Part shown: piece by piece, positions 47,605 through 56,675 of the stretch
Layout: the number at the start of each line of letters is the position of its first letter
How positions within the stretch are numbered: the first letter of the stretch is position 1
DNA from: Rickettsiaceae bacterium
GTDB taxonomy: Bacteria; Pseudomonadota; Alphaproteobacteria; Rickettsiales; UBA1997
Reading direction: 5' to 3'
Assembly: GCA_021323225.1 (NCBI GenBank)
Contig: JAJTCH010000006.1
Span: 1-64,000 of the forward strand
DNA: 64,000 bases
Position numbers and translations under genes: made by a program
The notes under the pieces: generated by a model
The model's input: the letters and a program-made list of their open reading frames with translations, nothing else
What the model was told of the DNA's origin: nothing
Database searches by the model: none

Positions 47605-48546
47605 TTAACTGATGCCGAAAATTTTAACTAGCTCACTCCATTCACGAAGGCTGATACCACTTTCTTCCTGAGTGATTTTTTCTCCTTTTAATTTCTTTTT
47701 CAAAACTTCAATTGCCGCGCCGGAAAGTTCTTTACCGGTTGAGCGATATTTAATGAAAGCTTCATAGCAATGTGGCACCCATTTTTTGGTAATTTCCAAC
47801 ATCACATTGGCATATTCGCGAATCTCGTACTGGGCGTGTGCATCGGCGCGCAAGAATAGGAAATTGAGCAAATTATGCAAATCAATTTTCCAGTACCATT
47901 GGGTGTAGCAATTGATTGGCAGATTCATTCTCGCTAATTCACGAGCCAAACCATCTTTATTTTCATCAACAATATTGCCGGAACTGTCTTGGTTGATCAT
48001 TTCCAGATAGTGATCATAACATTGTTTGGCATCATTTTTTAGCAGCTCTAAAACCCGTTTTTGCTGAGCAGCGCTAAGTGGCTTGCTTTCATCTCTTCCT
48101 TGATGATTAACCTTAGATTGCGGCGATAAAACTTCTGCTTTTGGGATATAAAATTCATCTTCCATTATTGAATAACGGGCAGAATATTCGTTAACTGATG
48201 CGGTTCTATGGCGGATCCATTGTCTAGCAACAAAGATCGGCAATTTGATGTGGAATTTGATTTCACACATTTCAAATGGCGTAGTATGACGATGGCTGAT
48301 TAGATAATTGATTAAACCTTTATCAGCATTAACTTTCTTAGTGCCAGCACCATAAGAAACACGTGCAGCTTGCACAACTGAAGAGTCATTGCCCATATAA
48401 TCAACCACTCTGACAAAGCCGTGATCTAAAATCTCAAATGGCTTGTATAAAACTTCTTCCAAACCTTCAGAGACAGGACGGAGTGTGGTTGATTTGCAGT
48501 TGCGTAAATTTTGTATTTCTTCTAATTGTTCTTTTTTGAGGACCAT
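47605..48546 (-). CDS. thyX: Flavin-dependent thymidylate synthase
   Basis: ThyX makes dTMP with FAD and folate. From ATG 48546 it has 313 residues; the longer frame from 48588 adds 14 residues with no family similarity. The hallmark [15 protein letters not shown] is present, as well as SRY-binding VQAARVSYG. It leads an operon with tatA, exoD and sdhE and is divergent from uvrC across about 66 bases. Rickettsiales often use ThyX instead of ThyA. Confidence 0.96.
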   Translation of the reverse strand: MVLKKEQLEEIQNLRNCKSTTLRPVSEGLEEVLYKPFEILDHGFVRVVDYMGNDSSVVQAARVSYGAGTKKVNADKGLINYLISHRHTTPFEMCEIKFHIKLPIFVARQWIRHRTASVNEYSARYSIMEDEFYIPKAEVLSPQSKVNHQGRDESKPLSAAQQKRVLELLKNDAKQCYDHYLEMINQDSSGNIVDENKDGLARELARMNLPINCYTQWYWKIDLHNLLNFLFLRADAHAQYEIREYANVMLEITKKWVPHCYEAFIKYRSTGKELSGAAIEVLKKKLKGEKITQEESGISLREWSELVKIFGIS

Positions 48547-48612
48547 ATTGGGGAATGAAAATAGGTAGAAAATATAGACGGCAAACAATATCAGCTAGCC
48601 TTAAATAATCCA

Positions 48613-50382
48613 GTGAAAGAACAGCTAAAAAAACAAATTCTTGAAGTTACCGACAGTGCCGGCGTTTACCGGTTTTTGGATGATGCCGACAAGGCGCTTT
48701 ATGTTGGTAAAGCTAAAAGTTTAAAGAAGCGTTTAAAAAGCTATTTAGACGATAAGCGCCATAATAGCCGCATCAGGAAAATGTTATCTCTTGCGACAAA
48801 AATTGAGGTTACCACAACCAATACTGAGTCAGAAGCATTATTGCTGGAATGCAATCTGATTAAAAAACTGATGCCGCGATACAATATTTTGCTGCGCGAT
48901 GACAAAACTTTTGCCAATATTTTGGTTGATACTTCTCACCCCTTCCCTTCAATTTCCACGCACCGCAATAAAAAATCCGTTAAAGGAAAATATTTTGGGC
49001 CCTTTGCCAATAGCCGGGCAATTTATGAAACTATTGATTATCTAAAGAAGAGTTTTTTACTGCGTAGCTGCTCGGATAATGAGTTTAAGTCCCGCACAAA
49101 ACCATGTATGGAATATCAAATTAAGAGATGCTCTGCCCCTTGCGTGGGCAATATCACTCAAGATGATTACGGGCAATTGATTAAAGAAGTTTTAGATTTT
49201 CTGGGCGGAAAAAAGGCCAATTTACAGGAAGATTTGTCAAAGGAAATGCAAAGATATAGCGACAATCTGGAGTTTGAAAAAGCCAGAATTTTACGCGATC
49301 GAATCAAATCTTTGTCCATCATTCAAGCTAAGCAAAATATCCATCTGCAAGGTGATGAAAATATTGATTTTGTGGCTTTGGTTAGAAAAGGAAATTTAGC
49401 CTGTATCATAGTTTCATTTTTCAGGAACGGCAATAATTACGGCTCCAAACCATATTTTTTAAATATTGCCGAAGATGATTCAGATGGAGAAATTATGGAT
49501 GCTTTTTTAGAGCAATTTTATGCGGAACAGGATTTGCCAAATAATTTGCTGATAAGCCACGAAACCGGATTTGATAAAAATATTAAAATTTCTATCCCGC
49601 GCCAAGGCAGCAAATTCAACCTCATGCAGGAATATTTAAAGCTAGCCAAAGAAGAGTTGGATAAAAAATTATCCAGTCAAATCAAAGATATGGAAATGCT
49701 GGCGCAGTTGAAACAGCTTTTAGATTTACCGGAAATTCCCAAGAGAATTGAAATTTATGACAATAGCCACACCAGCGGGCAATTCGCTGTTGGAGCCTTT
49801 GTGGTTGCTGGAAGAGAAGGTTTTATAAAAAATGCCTATCGCAAATTTAGCATCAGAATTGAAGAGTTGGATAAAAAAGATGATTGCAGTTTTTTGCGCC
49901 AAGTTTTGACCAGAAGATTCAAAAAAATGGAAGAAAATACCAAGCCGGATCTGGTGATTATTGATGGTGGCAAAGGCCAACTTAACGCAGCTAATGAAGT
50001 GTTTAAAAAAATTGGGATAGAAATTCCATTTACAGCAATGTCAAAAGGAGAAAACCGTAATGCCGGAGAAGAGTGGTTCCATATTGTTAATAAGCAAAGC
50101 TTCACTCTACCAAAACATTCACCTTTGATGCATTATTTGCAAAGACTGCGCGATGAAGCTCACCGTTTTGCAATTGGCTTTAATCGCCAAAAAAGGGCAA
50201 AATCAATTTATAAATCTGAGCTAGATGAAATAGGCGATATTGGCAGCAAAAGAAAATCTCTGTTACTAAATCATTTCGGATCTGTCGCTGCGATAAAAGA
50301 GGCTGGGGTTGAAGATTTGATGAGAGTAAAGGGAATTAGTAAAACTATTGCCCAAAAAATTGCCGAATATTTCAGCAAATAA
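48613..50382 (+). CDS. uvrC: UvrABC system excinuclease subunit C
   Basis: UvrC makes both incisions in nucleotide excision repair. The 589-residue protein starts with GTG and has the GIY-YIG domain (AGVYRFLDDADKALYVGKAKSLKKR), a UVR motif (DNLEFEKARILRDRI), the RNase H-like domain (PKRIEIYDNSHTSGQFAVGAFV) and C-terminal helix-hairpin-helix (FGSVAAIKEAGVEDLMRVKGI). It converges on the pilin-LamG array, ending five bases before it. No uvrA or uvrB is near. Confidence 0.97.
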   Translation: MKEQLKKQILEVTDSAGVYRFLDDADKALYVGKAKSLKKRLKSYLDDKRHNSRIRKMLSLATKIEVTTTNTESEALLLECNLIKKLMPRYNILLRDDKTFANILVDTSHPFPSISTHRNKKSVKGKYFGPFANSRAIYETIDYLKKSFLLRSCSDNEFKSRTKPCMEYQIKRCSAPCVGNITQDDYGQLIKEVLDFLGGKKANLQEDLSKEMQRYSDNLEFEKARILRDRIKSLSIIQAKQNIHLQGDENIDFVALVRKGNLACIIVSFFRNGNNYGSKPYFLNIAEDDSDGEIMDAFLEQFYAEQDLPNNLLISHETGFDKNIKISIPRQGSKFNLMQEYLKLAKEELDKKLSSQIKDMEMLAQLKQLLDLPEIPKRIEIYDNSHTSGQFAVGAFVVAGREGFIKNAYRKFSIRIEELDKKDDCSFLRQVLTRRFKKMEENTKPDLVIIDGGKGQLNAANEVFKKIGIEIPFTAMSKGENRNAGEEWFHIVNKQSFTLPKHSPLMHYLQRLRDEAHRFAIGFNRQKRAKSIYKSELDEIGDIGSKRKSLLLNHFGSVAAIKEAGVEDLMRVKGISKTIAQKIAEYFSK

Positions 50383-50387
50383 TAAAA

Positions 50388-51290
50388 TTACTGAACCTCA
50401 ATTCCCCATTTATCTCCTAGATATTTCGTTACATCTTTTCTCTCGGTGGCAGTCAAAGAGCGGTTAAAAATAATTAACTCACCAATATAGCCATTAAACA
50501 TAGAAATTACAGCACCAGAGTCCCATCTGCCCCCAACTAAAATATTGTCAAAACCGAAATTGCCGGTTGAAGCAAATGGAGTTTGAGCAACTCCATTATA
50601 ATAGGAAGTATTATTGGTGCCATCAAATCTGGTAGAGAAAATATAAGGAATATTATTACCCGGATGTGGTGCTTTTGCGGATTTAATGACATTAGCTCTG
50701 TAGGCTTCCAATCGATTATTGGCTACAACCGCTCTTTCCCATGCCAAAACAAGCTCTTCCACAGAGTCATTATCACTCCCTGTAAGACCTCTATGAAAGC
50801 TAGCAGAAGAGGTGTTGCTTACAAATGCAATTCTCTTGCAAACAGTAAACACTTCCAATGTTTCGGAAGTGATCATCGGTATTGTTGCCCTTATCCAATC
50901 ATTACCTGCAAATTTTAAAGCCGGCAAACCGTTAATGGCATTTGAGGTATATATAGGCATATTGGCTGCAGTCGATTGGTCTGCACTCAAGCCATTACTA
51001 TATTGAGGGTTTATATCATACCACTTGGTGATTGTACCGTTACCACCGGCACCACCATCAGTTTTTTCACTAGAATTAAAGCTTTTATCGGAAGTAGATT
51101 CGAGCCATAGCTTTAAACCATCAATTACGCTAACCGGAGAATTTTTGGTCAGGGATTGTGCAGATTGTAATTTTGCGGACCTCATAAGAGAGGTGCCTTT
51201 AGTAATGCCAATTACTAGAATACCGATGACGAGGATGACTACTGAGAGTTCAATTAGGGAGAAGGCTAATTTGGCTTTGTTTTGTTTCAT
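50388..51290 (-). CDS. Prepilin-like LamG-domain protein, intact, copy 6
   Basis: The 300-residue protein has a prepilin leader: basic start, then AFSLIELSVVILVIGILVIG, with Phe at +1 and the conserved Glu at +5. After about 60 residues comes a concanavalin-like LamG domain (NGTITKWYDINPQ, NAINGLPALKFAGNDW, FTVCKR, PHPGNNIPYIFSTRFDGTNN, GELIIFNRSLTATERKDV, KYLGDKWGIEVQ). Class-III-like leader suggests processing by a prepilin peptidase and membrane or pilus insertion. It belongs to the type-II subfamily of the array (with GNGTITKW). The middle, residues about 155-200, is the most variable part. It is the array member nearest uvrC and appears complete. Confidence 0.85.
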   Translation of the reverse strand: MKQNKAKLAFSLIELSVVILVIGILVIGITKGTSLMRSAKLQSAQSLTKNSPVSVIDGLKLWLESTSDKSFNSSEKTDGGAGGNGTITKWYDINPQYSNGLSADQSTAANMPIYTSNAINGLPALKFAGNDWIRATIPMITSETLEVFTVCKRIAFVSNTSSASFHRGLTGSDNDSVEELVLAWERAVVANNRLEAYRANVIKSAKAPHPGNNIPYIFSTRFDGTNNTSYYNGVAQTPFASTGNFGFDNILVGGRWDSGAVISMFNGYIGELIIFNRSLTATERKDVTKYLGDKWGIEVQ

Positions 51291-51333
51291 ATTGATGATT
51301 TATTTTAAAAACAGCTAATTGTTAAAATAGAGT

Positions 51334-52230
51334 TTATTGGACTGCAATTCCCCATTTATTTCCCAAATATTTTGTCACATCTTTTCTCTCGGTAGCAGTA
51401 AGATTACGGTCAAAAACAATCAGTTCTGCGATATAGCCGTTGTACATGGAGTTTTCAACACCACCGGTATATCTGGCGCCAATTAAAACATTATCAAAAT
51501 CGAAATTGCCGGTTGAAGCAACCGCGGTCTGAGCAGTTCCGTTATAATAAGCAGTGTTATTGGTACCATCAAAGCTGGTAGAGAAAATATAAGGAATATT
51601 ATTGCCCGGATGTGGCGACCTTACAGATTTTGTACCATTCCTAGCGGTCGCTAATTGGAAAGGGGAACTAAGACCTTCATTTGCTAAAATAAATCTTCCC
51701 ACATTATCATTATCATTTGTCCCGGCTTTATGAAATACAGCAGAAGAACTGAGTACCACTAACGCACTTCTCTTGCAAACGGTAAATACTTCCAGTTTAT
51801 CAGAAGTTGATGTCTGTATTACCATCCTCAGCCAATCACTACCATCAAACTTTAAAGCCGGCAAACCATTGATGGCGCTGGCGGTATAAGTTGGCTTGGC
51901 GCTTGCAGTTGTTTGATCCGCACTCATCATGTTACTGGATTGCGGGTTTGTGTCATACCATTTGCTAATTGGGCCGGTAAGCTTTTCACTTGCATCAAAA
52001 CTTTTATCCAGAGTTGGTTCAAACCAAAATCTTAAAGCGTCTATTGATGCAACCGGAGAGCTTAGAGTTAGTGATTGTGCAGACTGAAGCTTTGCTGCTC
52101 TTACTATTGCCGAACCTTTAGTAATACCGATTACTAAAATGCCAATGATTAGGATGACTACTGAAAGTTCGATGAGGGAGAAGGCTAGTTTGCTAGATGA
52201 TTTAGTTTTATTTTTTTGTAAATTGATCAT
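51334..52230 (-). CDS. Prepilin-like LamG-domain protein, intact, copy 5
   Basis: From ATG 52230 (a TTG at 52257 is less likely) the protein has 298 residues. It has the leader LAFSLIELSVVILIIGILVIG and a LamG domain of the type-I subfamily (GPISKWYDTNPQ, KPTYTASAINGLPALKFDGSDW, CKRSALVVLSSSAVFH, GNNIPYIFSTSFDG, ATERKDVTKYLGNKWGIAVQ). It is intact, 104 residues after the cut to copy 6 being about 44 bases of intergenic DNA. Function is probably a surface or pilus-like adhesin; this is inference. Confidence 0.85.
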   Translation of the reverse strand: MINLQKNKTKSSSKLAFSLIELSVVILIIGILVIGITKGSAIVRAAKLQSAQSLTLSSPVASIDALRFWFEPTLDKSFDASEKLTGPISKWYDTNPQSSNMMSADQTTASAKPTYTASAINGLPALKFDGSDWLRMVIQTSTSDKLEVFTVCKRSALVVLSSSAVFHKAGTNDNDNVGRFILANEGLSSPFQLATARNGTKSVRSPHPGNNIPYIFSTSFDGTNNTAYYNGTAQTAVASTGNFDFDNVLIGARYTGGVENSMYNGYIAELIVFDRNLTATERKDVTKYLGNKWGIAVQ

Positions 52231-52266
52231 GAAATTTTTATTTTTTGTGATTAACAAATTACCACA

Positions 52267-53080
52267 TTACTGAACCTTGATTCCCCATTTATCTCCCAGA
52301 TATTTTGTTACATCTTTTCTTTCGGTTGCAGTCAAAACACGATTAAAAACAATTAACTCTCCAATATAACCATTATACATGACACTTGGGACGTTTGATT
52401 CCCATCTGGAGCCAATCAAGACATTGTCAAAGCCAAAATTGCCGGTTGAAGCGGCTGCCGTCTGGGCAGTCCCGTTGTAGTAAGAAACATTGTCGGTTCC
52501 ATCAAAGCTGGTGGAAAAAATATATGGGATATTGTTGCCAGGATGTAGTGATTTCATGGATCTCAAACTACCAGCTCTGTAAATCGCTAATGCGTAAGGG
52601 GCAGAAAGGCGCTCCCATGCAAATATAAATGATTCTGCACTACTACTATCATTTGCTGCACCAGTTTTATAAAAGACTGTAGTGGCAGCATTTGATACAA
52701 GCGCAATTCTCTTACATACGGTAAACACTTCCAATGTGTTGGAAGTTATGGCAGGTATTGTTGCTCTAATCCAATCACCGCCATCAAATTTTAAGGCAGG
52801 CAAATTATTGATGGCATTTTCAGTATAAGTTGGTTTGTTTCCTGCGGTTGACTGAGTTGCGCTTAAACCACTACCGCCTTTCTAGCCATAATTTCAATCC
52901 ATCTATTAGGGCAACTGGAGAACTCTGGGTTAATGATTGTGCAGATTGAAGCTTTGCAGACCTCATTATCGACATACCTTTAGTGATGCCGACAACCAAA
53001 ATACCAATAACAAGAATGACAACTGAAAGCTCAATAAGAGAGAAGGCTAATTTTGGTTTATTTTGCTGTTTATTTGTCAT
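52267..53080 (-). pseudogene. Prepilin-like LamG gene with internal deletion, copy 4
   Basis: The 5' part (52871-53080) encodes MTNKQQNKPKLAFSLIELSVV... to GLKLWLERR and a stop; the 3' part (52267-52803) encodes a complete C-terminal LamG domain in another frame, ending GDKWGIKVQ. About 30-40 codons of the LWLEP...NPQY region have been lost at about 52881, joining GLKLWLE to GGSGLSATQSTAGNKPTY. The product would stop after 69 residues. The LamG half stays open over 178 residues, so it may serve as a donor cassette. Confidence 0.85.
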
Positions 53081-53112
53081 GCACTTCTAAATAAAAATTA
53101 AAAGATATGTTT

Positions 53113-53860
53113 CTATTGAACCTTAATGCCCCATTTATCTCCCAGATACTTTGTTACATCTTTTCTCTCGGTAGCTGTAAGGTTGCGGTTAAAAACAATT
53201 AATTCCGCTACATAACCGTTATACATAAAGCCTGGAGCGCTCGATTGCCATCTAGAGCCAATCAAAACATTGTCAAAGCCAAAATTGCCGGTTGAACCAA
53301 CTGGAGTTTGGGCAGCTCCGTTATAGTAAGAAGTATTGTTGGTGCCATTAAAACTGGTGGAAAAAATATAAGGAACATTATTGCCCGGATGTGGCGATTT
53401 CAAGGATTGACCGACAGCCCTGTAGGCTTCTAATCGGTTACCAGCAGCACTTCCTCCTTCATATGCTAAAATAGCATTTTCTACAACAAGATTATCATTT
53501 GCCGTACCTGTTTTATAAAAGGTGGTGGAAGCAGTATTTGCTACAAACGCAATTCTCTTACATACGGTAAACACTTCCAATGTGTTGGAAGTTATGGCTG
53601 GTATTGTTGCTCTAATCCAATCACCACCATCAAATTTTAAGGCAGGCAAATTATTGATGGCATTTTCAGTATAAGTTGGTTTGTTTCCTGCGGTTGACTG
53701 AGTTGCGCTTAAACCACTACCGCCTTTGCAATTTGGCAGACCTTATGATGTTTGTACCCTTGGTAACGCCAATCACTAAAATACCGACAACAAGAATGAC
53801 TACTGAAAGTTCAATAAGAGAAAAGGCTAATTTGTTTTTATGTGGTTTTATGTTTGTCAT
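53113..53860 (-). pseudogene. Prepilin-like LamG gene with internal deletion, copy 3
   Basis: The 5' end (from ATG 53860) encodes a full leader, NKLAFSLIELSVVILVVGILVIG, to SAKLQ, then a frameshift and stop (RRW). The LamG domain then resumes in another frame and stays open from about 53649 to 53113. The deletion joins SAKLQ directly to the GGSGLSATQSTAGNKPTY block, at about 53727, so it is larger than in copy 4 but has the same right junction. The C-terminal domain is near-identical to copies 4 and 6 in the ends and differs in the middle. Confidence 0.85.
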
Positions 53861-53901
53861 ATAGCCGTAATGATTGGACTTATTGTTAACTTAAATAATG
53901 T

Positions 53902-54651
53902 TTAGATTAAAAATCTTTTACTGAACCTTAATACCCCATTTATCACACTCTGTCTTTCAGTGGTGGTTAAAGTACGGTTAAAAACAATTAATTCCGCAAC
54001 ATAACCATTATACATAGTAGATGGGGAGCTAGTGGTCAATCTCGCGCCAATCAAAACATTATCAAAACCAAAATTTCCCGTTGAAGCAACGGCACTCTGA
54101 GCAATACCATTAAGATAGACAGTATTATTGACGCCGTCAAAACGGGTGGAAAAGATGTAAGGCGCATTATTGCCGGGATGAGTTGCAATAGATTTTGCTG
54201 CCAACCTAAAGGTGTTCAATGTATTACTTGATGCGCCTTCAAATGCCAAAATAAACCCTTCTGTAAAACTAGCATCATTAAATGATCCGGCTTTATAAAA
54301 AGAAGTGGATGTGGTATTGGCCACAGCCGCGATTCTCTTGCAAACGGTAAATATTTCCAATGTTTCAGAGGTTACTGGTGGTATTGCCGCCCTAATCCAA
54401 TCATTACCCGCAAATTTTAGAGATGGTAATCCGTTAATGGCATTTTCGGTATATATCGGCATATTGGCTGCTGTTGACTGATCTGCACTTAAGCCAATGC
54501 TATATTGAGGATTTATATCATACCATTTGGTAATTGTACCATTACCACCAGCACCCCCGTCAATTTTTTCACTAGAATTAAAGCTTTTGTCTGAAGTGGG
54601 TTCAAGCCATAGTTTTAAACCATCAATTACAGCAACAGGAGAACTTTTGGT
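53902..54651 (-). pseudogene. Prepilin-like LamG gene lacking its leader, copy 2
   Basis: The frame opens right after a TAA at about 54652 with SSPVAVIDGLKLWLEPTSDK, so the prepilin leader and first helix are gone. The rest is in frame through GNGTITKWYDINPQ, NMPIYTENAINGLPSLKF and PYIFSTRFDGVNN. Near the end a small deletion shifts the frame, changing the usual ERKDVTKYL...WGIKVQ to ERQSVINGVLRFSKRFLI. A 39-base direct repeat flanks it. Without leader and correct end it is likely not expressed as a pilin. Confidence 0.85.
53907..53945. repeat. 39-base direct repeat, left copy
   Basis: The 39 bases from TTAAAAATC to CCCCATTTATCA are an exact copy of 54652-54690. They cover the last codons and stop region of an array member. 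The two copies bracket truncated copy 2, as expected if copy 2 was deleted or inserted by recombination between pilin 3' ends. Confidence 0.9.
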
Positions 54652-54690
54652 TTAAAAATCTTTTACTGAACCTTAATACCCCATTTATCA
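54652..54690. repeat. 39-base direct repeat, right copy
   Basis: Exact duplicate of 53907-53945, here covering the end of intact copy 1 and the 5' junction of truncated copy 2. See the left copy for interpretation. Confidence 0.9.
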
Positions 54691-55541
54691 GATAGATATT
54701 TTGTCACATCTTTTCTCTCGGTAACGGTAAGATTGCGGTCAAAAACAATTAATTCCGCAATATAGCCAATATACATGCTATTTTCAGGACTCCATCTGGC
54801 ACCGATTAGGATATTATCAAAACCAAAATTGCCGCTGGAAGCAGTCGTGTTCAGGGCGGTTCCATTGTAATAAGCAATATTATTGGTGCCGTCAAAACTG
54901 GTGGAAAAAATATAGGGGATATTGGTGCCAGGACCAGGTAATTTTCTAGATAAGCCAGCTATTCTTTGGCTTTGTAACCGATCATTATTAGCATTTTCAT
55001 ATGCCACAACGAGTGATTCCAAGTTGTTAAAATCGGCTGTTGAGCCGGTTTTATAAAAGACCACAGAAGAAGTGAGGGGCGCGCTAGCAGTTCTATTGGC
55101 CACAACAAACACCTCCAACCTATCAGAAGTTACTGATGATATTATCATCCTCATCCAATCAGTACCATCAAACTTTAATGCCGGCAATCCATTGATGGCA
55201 CTTTCAGTGTAAGTTGGTTTCCTATTGGTAGTTGTTTGGCTTGCATTGTAACCATCCTTGGATTGAGGATTTATATCATTCCACCTACTTATTGGACCAG
55301 CGAGTCTTTCGCTAGAATCAAAACTTCTTTCGAGAGTTGGCTCCATCCACAATACTAGAGCATCTATTGAAGCAACCGGAGAATTTGTGGTTAGTGATTG
55401 TGCAGACTGAAGTTTTGCTGCTCTTATTATTGCTGATCCTTTAAGGACACCGATTATCAGAACACCGATAACAAAAATAACTACTGAAAGCTCAATGAGA
55501 GAGAAGGCTAATTTTAGTTTAATCCGCTGTTTGTTGTCCAT
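54663..55541 (-). CDS. Prepilin-like LamG-domain protein, intact, copy 1 (first in transcription order)
   Basis: The 292-residue protein has the leader KLAFSLIELSVVIFVIGVLIIG, with Glu at +5, and a type-I LamG domain (GPISRWNDINPQ, KPTYTESAINGLPALKFDGTDW, RLEVFVVANRTAS, GTNIPYIFSTSFDG, VTERKDVTKYLSDKWGIKVQ). It is the first gene of the array and therefore the best candidate for the expressed copy, with 43 bases to the yejE-like gene. Short-range promoter boxes are not clear. Like the others it could be a pseudopilin, a minor pilin with a lectin-like tip, or a surface adhesin. Confidence 0.85.
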   Translation of the reverse strand: MDNKQRIKLKLAFSLIELSVVIFVIGVLIIGVLKGSAIIRAAKLQSAQSLTTNSPVASIDALVLWMEPTLERSFDSSERLAGPISRWNDINPQSKDGYNASQTTTNRKPTYTESAINGLPALKFDGTDWMRMIISSVTSDRLEVFVVANRTASAPLTSSVVFYKTGSTADFNNLESLVVAYENANNDRLQSQRIAGLSRKLPGPGTNIPYIFSTSFDGTNNIAYYNGTALNTTASSGNFGFDNILIGARWSPENSMYIGYIAELIVFDRNLTVTERKDVTKYLSDKWGIKVQ

Positions 55542-55584
55542 ATATCAATATTGACGAGGGTTAAGAATTATAAATTTCGGTAAA

Positions 55585-56595
55585 TTAAATATTTCGAACA
55601 TCAAAAATATCGCGGATGGCTTCGCCAATAAATATTAATAAAGAAGAAATCAAAGTTACAGCTATAAAACCACTAATTCCTAGATGATAAGCAGAAATGT
55701 TATCTTTTCCTTGGGCAAGCAATTCTCCAAGAGATGGAGTTTCAATCGGCAAGCCAAAACCCAAAAAATCGAGAGCGGTTAAAGTAATGATCGAATGGCT
55801 TAAGAAAAATGGTAATGCAGCTAAAGTGCTAGACAGGGCATTGGGCAAAATATGGACAAAAATTATTCTAAAATTGCCAGCACCGATGGATTTTGCAGAG
55901 CGCACAAAATCAAAATTTCTTACCCTTAAAAATTCTGCCCGTACCAATCCAACTAAAGACATCCAACTAAAGATAAGCATCAAAAACAGCAAAATGAAAA
56001 AGCCTGGCTCAATTATTGAAGATAAAATAATTAGCAAAAATAGCACCGGCAAACTGGACCAAATTTCCATAAATCTTTGAAACAACAAATCAACCAATCC
56101 ACCAAAATAGCCTTGAACAGCGCCCAAAATTATGCCGATTAGAGCGCTAAAGAAAGTTAAAACCAGGCCAAAAGCTAAAGAAATTCTCAGACCATAAATC
56201 AACCTCGCCAAAACATCTCTGCCATTACTATCAGTACCCAACCAGTTTTGTGAATCAGGAGCGCTTGGAGCTGGTTTGGAAATATTGTAATTAATTGTTG
56301 ATGGGCCGTAAGGAATGGGTGGAAAAATTATCCAACCATCTTGATTGATAAGATTTTGTAAATATGGATCTCGGTAATTTGCCTCAGTTACAAAATCACC
56401 ACTAAAAACTGTTTCTGAATAGGACTTTAAAATTGGGAAATAGAGATGATTGCGATACTTTACTAATAGAGGCTTATCATTAGCGACTAATTCCGCAAAG
56501 AGACTGATAAAAAATAAGAGGAGGAAGAGAATTAGAGCAAAATATCCACGATGATTCTTTTTAAATTTATGCCATAAATCTAAAAATGAATTCAT
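55585..56595 (-). CDS. yejE: ABC transporter permease, YejE-like
   Basis: The 336-residue protein is an oligopeptide/microcin-C type permease (DppC/YejE family). Its long periplasmic N-terminal insert (YRNHLYFPILKSYSETVFSGDF, DPYLQNLINQDGWIIFPPIPYG) is the mark of YejE. It contains the HWLGTDSNGRDVLARLIYGLR-like segment and the EAA loop VGLVRAEFLRVRNFDFVRSAKSIGA. yejA, yejB and yejF are not adjacent. The rpoC terminator separates it from rpoC, so it has its own transcript. Confidence 0.9.
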   Translation of the reverse strand: MNSFLDLWHKFKKNHRGYFALILFLLLFFISLFAELVANDKPLLVKYRNHLYFPILKSYSETVFSGDFVTEANYRDPYLQNLINQDGWIIFPPIPYGPSTINYNISKPAPSAPDSQNWLGTDSNGRDVLARLIYGLRISLAFGLVLTFFSALIGIILGAVQGYFGGLVDLLFQRFMEIWSSLPVLFLLIILSSIIEPGFFILLFLMLIFSWMSLVGLVRAEFLRVRNFDFVRSAKSIGAGNFRIIFVHILPNALSSTLAALPFFLSHSIITLTALDFLGFGLPIETPSLGELLAQGKDNISAYHLGISGFIAVTLISSLLIFIGEAIRDIFDVRNI

Positions 56596-56624
56596 TATTG
56601 CCGTTCTTTAAAGATGAGAGCAGA

Positions 56625-56663
56625 AGCAAAAAAGGAAAGCCCCAAAAAATATTTGGGGCTTTC
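56625..56663 (-). terminator. Intrinsic terminator of the rpoBC operon
   Basis: GAAAGCCCCAAA (56635-56646) pairs perfectly over 12 bases with TTTGGGGCTTTC (56652-56663). On the minus strand the hairpin is followed by a run of seven T (56634-56627). It lies 13 bases after the rpoC stop. Confidence 0.95.
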
Positions 56664-56675
56664 AGAATTTATAGG

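Noticed and set aside
52871..53080. A separate 69-residue pilin gene
   Set aside because: It is the 5' half of broken copy 4; the LamG half continues in another frame.
53676..53864. A small plus-strand frame in the pilin array
   Set aside because: It is antisense to the leader of broken copy 3.
50388..55541. CRISPR array
   Set aside because: The repeating units are about 0.8-0.9 kb protein-coding copies, not short repeats with spacers.
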